A model generated the notes under the pieces. It ran no database searches, was not told the origin of the DNA, and worked only from the letters and a program-made list of their open reading frames with translations. Shown piece by piece: positions 57,526 through 64,000 of a DNA stretch of 64,000 nt. Position 1 is the first letter of the stretch, and each line of letters starts with the position of its first letter. The position numbers and the translations under genes were made by a program. The stretch comes from Pseudonocardia humida (GTDB lineage Bacteria; Actinomycetota; Actinomycetes; Mycobacteriales; Pseudonocardiaceae): NCBI RefSeq assembly GCF_023898865.1, contig NZ_JAGSOV010000009.1:62001-126000 (forward strand), in the 5' to 3' direction.

Positions 57526-58692
57526 TCAGCCCGCGCGGTCGGCGGCCCAGGCCGCCAGGCCGCGCTCGCTGATCACCTCGTCCAGGCCCACGGCGGCGGC
57601 CCCGTGCAGGGCGCCGTCGTCGCCGTGCACGGCGTCGCGGACGGCGGGCGGCGCGGCGCGGCGGAAGGCCATCAGGCCGTCGGCGAACGCCGCGTCGAAG
57701 GCCGCCCGCGCGTGCCGGCGCAGGGGACCGGCCAGGCCGCCCAGCGTGACGACCTCCGGGTCGAGGGCGTTGACCAGGCCTGCGGTGCCGGTGCCGAGGG
57801 CGCGGGTGATGCGCTCGACCGCATCGCGTGCACCCGGGCGGGCCAGCGCGGCGCGCAGGTGGCTGCGGGGGTCCTCGGGGGGCGGCTCGCCGAGGTGGCG
57901 GGCGACGGCGCGGCCGTCGACCTCCAGGTCCCAGCAGCCGCGGGCGCCGCAGGGGCAGCGCAGCGCCGGATCGCCGAAGGGCAGGTGGCCGAACTCGCCG
58001 CCGGCGCCGGTCGCGCCCGCGACCGGTCGACCGTCGACCACCAGCGTGCCGCCGATGCCGACCTCGACCGTCAGGTGCAGGGCCGTGCCCGCACCGGCCG
58101 CGGCCCCCGACCGCGCCTCGGCCACGCCGGCCAGGGTGGCGTCGTTGCCGACCAGCAGGGGCAGCCCGCGCGGCGGCGCGAGGGCGGTCAGGTCGACCGG
58201 ACCCCAGCCCAGGGTGGAGGCCTGCACGAGCCGGCCGTCGCGGACGGTCGCGGCCACCACCACCGAGACGGCCCGCACCCGCCTCCCCCAGCGGTCGACG
58301 GCGCCGTCGGCGACCGCCGCGACGGCCCGCAGCACCGCCGCGGGCCGGTGCGCGTGCCGGTCGGCGTCCAGGACGGCGACCCGCCCGTCCAGCCCGGCGA
58401 CCCCGACCCGCCAGTCCTCGTGCCGGATCTCGGCCACCAGCACCAGCGGACCCGCCGGGTGCGGCCCGAGCACCGACGTCGGGCGCCCGCGCCCGGACGC
58501 GGCGGCCGCCGTCTCGGTGACGAGGTCGAGCTCGCGCAGCCGGGCGGTGATCTCGGTGGCGGTGCCGCTGGCCAGGCCGAGGTCGCGGGCCAGGGCCGCG
58601 CGGGTGCTGCCCGGCTCGCGGCGCAACCGGTCGAGCACGGCGACGGCGCCGCGCCAGCGGGCCTCGTTGGCCGAGGCGTGCCCTGTCGGCAT
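57526..58692 (-). CDS. ROK-family transcriptional regulator
   Basis: A 388-residue regulator. A MarR-like winged helix at about 12-75 (STRAALARDLGLASGTATEI) precedes a ROK sugar-kinase fold with GNDATLAGVAEARSG, VEVGIGGTLVVDG and the zinc motif CPCGARGCWDLEV. Such proteins sense sugars and repress transport genes. The catalytic-type Asp of NDA is kept, so kinase activity is possible. ATG start. Divergent from an MFS gene, with a palindrome between, and upstream of the importer operon in the same direction. Confidence 0.9.
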   Translation of the reverse strand: MPTGHASANEARWRGAVAVLDRLRREPGSTRAALARDLGLASGTATEITARLRELDLVTETAAAASGRGRPTSVLGPHPAGPLVLVAEIRHEDWRVGVAGLDGRVAVLDADRHAHRPAAVLRAVAAVADGAVDRWGRRVRAVSVVVAATVRDGRLVQASTLGWGPVDLTALAPPRGLPLLVGNDATLAGVAEARSGAAAGAGTALHLTVEVGIGGTLVVDGRPVAGATGAGGEFGHLPFGDPALRCPCGARGCWDLEVDGRAVARHLGEPPPEDPRSHLRAALARPGARDAVERITRALGTGTAGLVNALDPEVVTLGGLAGPLRRHARAAFDAAFADGLMAFRRAAPPAVRDAVHGDDGALHGAAAVGLDEVISERGLAAWAADRAG

Positions 58693-58710
58693 GGACCGGA
58701 CCTCTCTATG

Positions 58711-58723
58711 CTCGCGAGGCGAG
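58711..58723. promoter_or_regulatory. Palindrome in the ROK/MFS divergent promoter
   Basis: CTCGC-GAG-GCGAG is a perfect 5-bp-arm palindrome in a 55-bp divergent gap, followed by the AT-rich TTTATTC. A ROK-regulator operator is a reasonable reading. Confidence 0.5.
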
Positions 58724-58747
58724 TTTATTCGTCCGGCGGGAGGTCCG

Positions 58748-59890
58748 ATGCGTCCCGCCCCGCACCGCCAGGGTCCCCACGGCGACCCGGGGCCGCGGGC
58801 CATCCTGCAGGTCGGCCTGGCCCAGGCGGCCCTCGGGTTCGCCGTCGCCGGCATCGGCGGGTGCCTGCTGCTGCTCGCCCGCGACCTGGACGTCGAGTTC
58901 GCCGCGCTGGCCTGGATCGCCTCGACGTTCGGCGTCGGACTGCTGGTCGTCGGCGCGACCTTCCGGGTGCTGCTGCGCCGCGGCCCGCAACCGCTGCTGC
59001 GGGCCGCCGCGCTGACCGCGGCGATCGGCGCCGTGCTGCTCGCCGTCGCCCCGACGGTCGTCCTCGCCGCGGCCGGCGGGCTCCTGCTCGGCCTGGGCAA
59101 CGCCGCACTCGCCCTGCTCACGCCCACCCTGTTGCGGGGCCCGGACGCCGGGCGGCTGCTGGCCCGGGCCACCGGCGTCTCCTGCGTCACCGGCATCCTC
59201 GCCCCGCCCGCCCTGGCCGCCGTGGACGCCGTCGGCGGGGCGGGCCGGCTGGGGATCGCCCTCGTCGCGGTGCCGCTGCTGGCCCTGGCCGCCACCGCGG
59301 GCGGGGCCCGCACCACGCCCGACGACGCCGCACCCCCGACCGACCGGTCAGGTCCCGTCGGCCACGTCGCGCGCCGGTGGGCGGCGGTCGTGCTGGCCGT
59401 GGCGGTCGAGTTCTGCTTCGTCGTGTGGGGCGTCGTGCGCCTGCGCGACACGGGCCTGTCCACCGCGACGGCGACCGCGGTCAGCACGGTCTTCGTCGCC
59501 GGGATGGCGGTCGGCCGGATCGGGGCGGCCCGGCTGGCCGACCGCCGTGCCGCGGTGCCGTGCGCGGCCGTCCTCGTGGTCGCGGCCACCCTGCTGGTCA
59601 CCGTCACCGCGGATCCGCTGGTCACCGCGGTCGGGCTGGGCGTGGCCGGCCTCGCGGTCGCCCTGCTCTACCCGGCCACGCTGAGCGGACTGCTGGCGGC
59701 GGCCTCCCCGGACCGCGGCGCCGCGCTCGGCGCCCTGGCCTCCGGGACCGCCATCCTGCTGGCGCCCTCGGGCCTGGGGCTGCTCGCCGACGTCCTCGAC
59801 CTGCGGGTCGCGCTCCCGGTGGCCGTGCTGCCGCTGGCGGTGGCCCTGGCCGTCGCCGACCTCCGGCCGGCGCCGCGGACACGCCCCTGA
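58748..59890 (+). CDS. MFS transporter
   Basis: A 380-residue transporter with about eleven or twelve hydrophobic segments. LRRGPQPLLRAAALTAA and GRIGAARLADRRA hold the short basic loops typical of the family. No sugar-specific motif is evident. ATG with AGGTCC upstream only, so the ribosome binding site is weak. It is controlled from the same short region as the ROK regulator and may export or import a sugar or drug (inference). Confidence 0.85.
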   Translation: MRPAPHRQGPHGDPGPRAILQVGLAQAALGFAVAGIGGCLLLLARDLDVEFAALAWIASTFGVGLLVVGATFRVLLRRGPQPLLRAAALTAAIGAVLLAVAPTVVLAAAGGLLLGLGNAALALLTPTLLRGPDAGRLLARATGVSCVTGILAPPALAAVDAVGGAGRLGIALVAVPLLALAATAGGARTTPDDAAPPTDRSGPVGHVARRWAAVVLAVAVEFCFVVWGVVRLRDTGLSTATATAVSTVFVAGMAVGRIGAARLADRRAAVPCAAVLVVAATLLVTVTADPLVTAVGLGVAGLAVALLYPATLSGLLAAASPDRGAALGALASGTAILLAPSGLGLLADVLDLRVALPVAVLPLAVALAVADLRPAPRTRP

Positions 59891-59950
59891 CCTCGATCGG
59901 ATCGCTTAGCGTGGGCGTCGCCGGCCGTCACGACCCCACCAGGAGGCACG

Positions 59951-61069
59951 ATGACAGTGCAGTCATCCGGGCAGTCATCCGGGCAGACACCAGTCGCGCA
60001 GACCCGACCCGGTCGCCTCGGCGACCCGCACCTCGAACTGCGCACCGACCCGCGCAGCGACCCCCGGATGGTGGCCGCGCTGGCCCCGTTCGGCCTCGAC
60101 GGCGCGGGCGAGCCGCCACCGGTCGACCGCACCTCGCCGCGGGAGGCGCAGCTGGCCTTCCTCGCCGAGGCCGAGGCCGGCTTCGAGGCGGTGTTCGCCG
60201 CGCTCATGCAGGACCTCCCGCCCGTCGAGGGCGTCGAGCGCTCCACCGAGACCGTCACCGGACCCGACGGCGACCCGATCACGCTGTTCATCAGCCGCCC
60301 GGCCGGCGCCGACGGGCCGCTGCCCGGCGTGCTGCACATCCACGGCGGCGGCATGGTGATCCTGTCCGCGGCCGGACCGGCCTACGCCCGCGTCCGCGAC
60401 GAGATCGCGGCCACCGGCGCCGTCGTGGTGGGTGCCGAGTACCGCAACGGCGCCGGCGCGCTCGGCGCGCACCCCTTCCCCGCCGGTCTCGACGACTGCA
60501 CCGCCGCCCTGCGGTGGGTGCACGAGCACCGCGCGCGGCTCGGCATCTCCACGCTCACGCTGGCCGGCGAGTCCGGCGGGGCCAACCTGGCCCTGGCGAC
60601 CACGCTGCGCGCGAAGCGCGACGGCCACGTCCACACGATCGACGGCGTGTACGCGATGGTCCCCTACATCTCCGGGCTCTACGGGGGCACCGGGGCCGAG
60701 CGGGAACGGGCGCTGCCCTCGCTGGTCGAGAACGACGGGTACTTCATCTCCTGCGCGCTGCTCGACGTCATGAACGCCGTCTACGACCCGGGCGGGCGGC
60801 ACGCCACCGACCCGCTGGCCTGGCCGTACCACGCCTCGGTCGACGAGGTCACCGGGCTACCGCCGCACGTGATCTCGGTGTGCGAGGTCGACCCGCTGCG
60901 CGACGAGGGCATCGCCTACCACCGCACGCTGCAGCGGGCGGGCGTCCCGGCGGCGCTGCGCGTCGTGCCCGGCACCTGCCACGCCGGCGACGTGATCTTC
61001 CGGGCGGCGATGCCGGAGGTCTTCGCGGCGACCATGGCCGACATCCACGGGTTCGTCTCCGGCCTCTAG
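59951..61069 (+). CDS. Alpha/beta hydrolase, HSL / acetyl-hydrolase family
   Basis: A 372-residue esterase of the hormone-sensitive-lipase type. The oxyanion motif is HIHGGGMVI, the nucleophile elbow LAGESGGANLA, the Asp lies in CEVDPLRDEG and the His in TCHAGD. A QSSGQ repeat opens the protein. ATG behind AGGAGG. Cytosolic; members deacylate small esters or drug conjugates. It lies 60 bp after the MFS gene in the same direction and ends at a large palindrome. Confidence 0.9.
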   Translation: MTVQSSGQSSGQTPVAQTRPGRLGDPHLELRTDPRSDPRMVAALAPFGLDGAGEPPPVDRTSPREAQLAFLAEAEAGFEAVFAALMQDLPPVEGVERSTETVTGPDGDPITLFISRPAGADGPLPGVLHIHGGGMVILSAAGPAYARVRDEIAATGAVVVGAEYRNGAGALGAHPFPAGLDDCTAALRWVHEHRARLGISTLTLAGESGGANLALATTLRAKRDGHVHTIDGVYAMVPYISGLYGGTGAERERALPSLVENDGYFISCALLDVMNAVYDPGGRHATDPLAWPYHASVDEVTGLPPHVISVCEVDPLRDEGIAYHRTLQRAGVPAALRVVPGTCHAGDVIFRAAMPEVFAATMADIHGFVSGL

Positions 61070-61148
61070 CCCACTCCCCGTCGAGAACGAACCTGTTGTC
61101 GTTTTGGACCGGTCCAAACGGCGACAAGTCTGTTCTCGACGGAGTGGG
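61070..61148. repeat. Long imperfect palindrome (79 nt)
   Basis: The two arms meet at GGACCGGTCC (61106-61115). Matching blocks outward are TTTGGACC, TTGTCG/CGACAA, GTCGAGAAC/GTTCTCGAC and CCCACTCC/GGAGTGGG, separated by small asymmetric mismatches. It begins directly after the esterase stop codon. As RNA it forms a tall hairpin, well suited as terminator; as DNA it could be a mobile palindromic repeat unit. Confidence 0.85.
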
Positions 61149-61206
61149 GACTGGTCCGATCGGGTGACGGGGTGGGCTGGAGCGGGCCCGTTTACGTGTC
61201 AACCAT

Positions 61207-63288
61207 GTGGAGCGCCTGCGCGGGGACAGCGGTCCGGGGTTCGGGGACGCCGGGACCGTGCCTCTGCGCGGCCAGATGTTCGGCCCCTACCGGCTCGAAG
61301 GGCTGATCGGGCAGGGGGGCATGGGCGAGGTCCACCGGGCCTTCGACGTCGAGCGCAGCCGGCTCGTCGCGCTCAAGCGGATGCCGCACCACCTGGGTTC
61401 GGACCCCGAGTTCCGGGCCCGGTTCTCCGCGGAGGCCCAGATCGCCGCGCGGATGCGCAACCCGCACGTCATCCCCATCCACGACTACGGCCAGATCGAC
61501 GGCCAGCCGTTCATCGACATGCGGCTGGTCGACGGCGTCGACCTGAAGTCGCGGCTGGAGGTCGAGGGGGCGCTGCCGCCCGAGCAGGCGGTGGCCATCG
61601 TGGCCCAGGTGGCCAGCGCGCTGGACGCTGCGCACGCCGAGGGGCTGGTGCACCGCGACGTCAAACCGTCGAACATCCTCACCGCGGACGGCGACTTCGT
61701 CTACCTGATCGACTTCGGGCTCGCCCGGGACATGGCGGCCTCCCGGGTGACCCGCACCGGCGTGGCCATGGGCACGCTCGCCTACATGGCCCCGGAGCGC
61801 TTCGCCGGCCCCGGCGACCACCGCGTCGACGTCTACGGCCTGGCCTGCATCCTGCACGAGGCGCTGACCGGGTCGGCACCGTTCCCGGTCGACGACTTCC
61901 TGGCGATCATGGGTGCGCACGTCACCGCGCCCCCGCCCAAGCCCTCGGCGTTCCGGGCCGACGTCTCGTCCGCGATGGACGCCGTCGTCGCGCGGGGCAT
62001 GCACAAGGATCCCCAGCAGCGCTACGCGCGGGCGGGCGACCTGGCCGCCGCGGCCCGGGCCGCGCTCGCCGACGGGAGCGCCCGGCAGCGGCAGGCCTAC
62101 GCCAGTGCCCCGACGGGCAGCGGTCCCGTCGACCGGCCCCGGATGCCGTCCGGACCGTCCCGCACCCCGCCACCGTCGATGCCGCCGCCGATGAGGCCGC
62201 TGGCGTCGCCCACCCGGCCGCGCCGCCGGATCCTGCGGCCGTCGGTCCTGATCACCGCCGTCGCGTCGGTGCTCACGGTGGTCCTCGGCATCTGCGCCGC
62301 GGTGCTGGTCGGCGACGAGCTGGCCGACCGGGAGCACGCCGACGACGCGGGCCTGTTCGACAGCGGGGTCTCCACCGACGGGGACGGGGAGGTCCTGCCG
62401 GCATCGGTCGTGGCGACGATCGGCATCGGGCGCTCGCCCCGGAACCTGGCGATCACCGCCGACAGCGCCCGGCTGTACGCCACCAACCGCGACGACGACA
62501 CGATCTCGGTGGTCGACACCACCACCGACTCGGTGGTCGGCACCGTGGAGCTGGCCGAGGGCGACGGCCCGGAGGGCATCGCCCTGTCCCCGGACGGGAG
62601 CACGTCGTTCGTGGTCAACCACGGCTCCAGCACGGTCGCCGTGGTCGACAACGAGCGCGGCGCGCCGCGGCGGGCGATCCCGGTCGCCACCTCGCCCACC
62701 GACGTCGTGGTGGACGAGAACGGGCACGCCTTCGTGACCGCCAACGACGGCGCCGCGGTCCTGGAGCTGGACACCGAGGAGGTGCTGCGGGCGGTCTCGG
62801 TCGGCGCCCGGCCCCAGTCGCTGGCCGTCTCCGCCGACGGCTCGCTCGGCGCGGTCACCGACGCCGAGAACGGCACGTTGATGCTCATGGACCTGCTCGA
62901 GTTCTCGACCCCGTTCGACGAGATCACGGTGGGGACCGCACCCGACGGCGTGACCCTCAGCGACGACCTGGAGACGGCCTACGTCGTCAACATCGAGGAC
63001 GACAGCGTCGCGGTCGTCGACCTGGTCGAGGGCGCGGTGGTGACCAGGGTCCCGGTCGGCGACCGCCCCATCTCGGTGGCCCTGCACCCCGACGGGCAGA
63101 CCGCCTACGTCACCAACAACGACTCGAACACCCTCTCGGTGATCGACACGGCGGCCAACCGGGTCGTCGAGACCGTGCGGGTCGGGCTGTGGCCCGAGGC
63201 GGTGGCCGTGGCCCCGGACGGACTGCGGGCCTACGTGGTCAACGCGGGCGACGGCACCGTCTCGGTGGTGGACACCGCCCGCGGCTGA
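61207..63288 (+). CDS. Ser/Thr protein kinase with extracellular beta-propeller
   Basis: A 693-residue receptor kinase of the PknB group. Gly loop GQGGMGEV 35-42, Lys57, HRDVKPSN with Asp151, and DFG 169-171 are intact. A Pro-rich linker leads to one transmembrane helix at about 345-369 and then a YVTN/NHL-like propeller with repeated blocks (SADGSLGAVTDAENGTL, NNDSNTLSVIDTAANRVV). The sensor therefore lies outside the cell. GTG start without a clear ribosome binding site; GTG at 61258 or ATG at 61276 are alternatives that keep the kinase intact. Confidence 0.9.
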   Translation: MERLRGDSGPGFGDAGTVPLRGQMFGPYRLEGLIGQGGMGEVHRAFDVERSRLVALKRMPHHLGSDPEFRARFSAEAQIAARMRNPHVIPIHDYGQIDGQPFIDMRLVDGVDLKSRLEVEGALPPEQAVAIVAQVASALDAAHAEGLVHRDVKPSNILTADGDFVYLIDFGLARDMAASRVTRTGVAMGTLAYMAPERFAGPGDHRVDVYGLACILHEALTGSAPFPVDDFLAIMGAHVTAPPPKPSAFRADVSSAMDAVVARGMHKDPQQRYARAGDLAAAARAALADGSARQRQAYASAPTGSGPVDRPRMPSGPSRTPPPSMPPPMRPLASPTRPRRRILRPSVLITAVASVLTVVLGICAAVLVGDELADREHADDAGLFDSGVSTDGDGEVLPASVVATIGIGRSPRNLAITADSARLYATNRDDDTISVVDTTTDSVVGTVELAEGDGPEGIALSPDGSTSFVVNHGSSTVAVVDNERGAPRRAIPVATSPTDVVVDENGHAFVTANDGAAVLELDTEEVLRAVSVGARPQSLAVSADGSLGAVTDAENGTLMLMDLLEFSTPFDEITVGTAPDGVTLSDDLETAYVVNIEDDSVAVVDLVEGAVVTRVPVGDRPISVALHPDGQTAYVTNNDSNTLSVIDTAANRVVETVRVGLWPEAVAVAPDGLRAYVVNAGDGTVSVVDTARG

Positions 63289-63388
63289 CCGCCCGTCCGG
63301 GTCGGAAGACCCCCCATCCCGGTTCTACCGGGCCGATCTCCTCCTCTGCCACGCTTGACCCGGTCGGCGGGGGCGGAGGGGGTCCGGG

Positions 63389-64000
63389 GTGGCGGTATCG
63401 ACGGCGGGGTCCGCGCGGGGGCGCGCCCGCTGGGCCGGACTGGTCGCCGCCGCGGTGCTCGGGTCGGCCACGGCGGCCTGCGGCCCGCCGGCGACGAGCA
63501 CCGAGCCCGTCGTCGCGACGACCGCGGCGGCCCCCAGCACCACCGCGGCCACGACCGCCCCGCCGACCACGACCACGACCACCACGGCGACCACGGCCCC
63601 CGCGATGACCGTGGTCACCGCCCCACCGCGGACCACCAGGCCGGTCGCGCCCGCACCAGCGCCGGCTCGGCAGCGGCTGGTCGTGCACGGCACCGGGGAC
63701 GTCAACCTCGACCCGGACTACGTGCCCGCGCTGCGCGCGGAGGGCTACGAGCACGCCTGGTCGGGCCTGGGCGACCTGTTCACCGCCGACGACCTGACCG
63801 TGGTCAACCTGGAGTGCCCGGTCTCCACCCGGGGCACCCCCGTGCCGGACAAGCAGTTCACGTTCCGCTGCGACCCGGCGGCGCTGCCGGCCGCCCGAGC
63901 CGCCGGCGTGGACGTCGCCAACCTGGCCAACAACCACAGCCGCGACTACGGCCCCGACGCCCTGCTCGACTCGATCACGCACGCCGAGGCCGCCGGGATC
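63389..64000 (+). CDS. CapA-family lipoprotein (3' truncated)
   Basis: The visible 204 codons encode a lipoprotein signal (GLVAAAVLGSATAACG), a Thr/Ala/Pro-rich linker to about residue 90, and the start of a CapA-type metallophosphatase-like domain: VHGTGDVNLD, NLECPVSTRG and NLANNHSRDYG. CapA proteins act in poly-gamma-glutamate or capsule synthesis, though many actinobacterial members have unknown substrates. GTG behind GGAGGG. The C-terminus lies beyond the window. Confidence 0.9.
   Translation, partial: MAVSTAGSARGRARWAGLVAAAVLGSATAACGPPATSTEPVVATTAAAPSTTAATTAPPTTTTTTTATTAPAMTVVTAPPRTTRPVAPAPAPARQRLVVHGTGDVNLDPDYVPALRAEGYEHAWSGLGDLFTADDLTVVNLECPVSTRGTPVPDKQFTFRCDPAALPAARAAGVDVANLANNHSRDYGPDALLDSITHAEAAGI

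Noticed and set aside
57070-61167. A 1365-codon plus-strand open frame crossing the ROK, MFS and esterase genes
   Set aside because: High GC suppresses stop codons. The translation has no domain and the frames beneath it encode recognised families.

Overview
The window is a very GC-rich actinobacterial chromosome segment. Almost every codon ends in G or C, GTG starts are frequent, and family content (DUF475/TerC, DUF5994, DUF6394, DUF6082, GAF-ANTAR regulators, a SARP/AfsR-type regulator, DivIVA-like coiled-coil proteins, an ABC sugar importer without its own ATPase) points to a free-living actinomycete. A Pseudonocardia-like member of the Pseudonocardiales or a Geodermatophilus-like genus is my best guess, made from family content only. 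I see no rRNA, tRNA, CRISPR array, insertion sequence or prophage. Genes are dense and many neighbours are translationally coupled by ATGA or GTGA overlaps.

Region by region. 0-7.5 kb: a truncated O-methyltransferase, an MBL-fold hydrolase, an ECF sigma factor coupled to a triple-VOC protein, a secreted tripeptidyl-aminopeptidase-like hydrolase, an alpha/beta hydrolase and an XRE/MmyB-type regulator. 7.5-14 kb: an intergenic repeat zone, two DivIVA-like coiled-coil proteins, a strong bidirectional terminator, a DUF475/TerC membrane protein with a hairpin touching its start codon, then small hypotheticals including a less GC-rich DUF6082 gene. 14-24 kb: flavodoxin-like protein, GT4 glycosyltransferase, a sensor-phosphatase-kinase-STAS fusion, ChaB-like protein, two unrelated P450s, a ClpP paralogue, a TetR regulator with an extra C-terminal domain and a methyltransferase. 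24-34 kb: tyrosine/homogentisate catabolism (hpd with a divergent Lrp regulator, hmgA coupled to a gamma-carbonic anhydrase, MarR regulator), a TetR/DUF2867 pair with a clear operator, an M20 peptidase coupled to a double-module Lrp regulator, and two gene remnants. 34-38.5 kb: a two-RCK potassium channel with DUF6394, a PAP2 phosphatase, and a GntR/membrane-protein operon.

38.7-47.8 kb is an accessory-looking locus. It holds two paralogous small Cys/His proteins (RGCVC type), two GAF-ANTAR antiterminator-type regulators, a fatty-acid desaturase, and a coupled glycan set (GT4, glycosidase-like protein, GH130 phosphorylase/hydrolase) that collides tail to tail with a second GT4, a 56-residue protein and DUF5994. 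The second GT4 probably starts at CTG. I read it as a membrane-lipid and glycan stress-adaptation locus, which is inference.

48-59 kb holds a TetR regulator, a SARP/NB-ARC/TPR regulator, a GH3 beta-glucosidase-like enzyme with its two permeases and binding lipoprotein, and a ROK regulator with a divergent MFS transporter. The same 20-bp element (two mismatches) lies before the TetR gene and about 9.5 kb away before the sugar-binding protein, so this TetR probably controls both itself and the importer. 60-64 kb carries an HSL-type esterase, a 79-nt palindrome, a Ser/Thr kinase with an extracellular beta-propeller and a truncated CapA-like lipoprotein.
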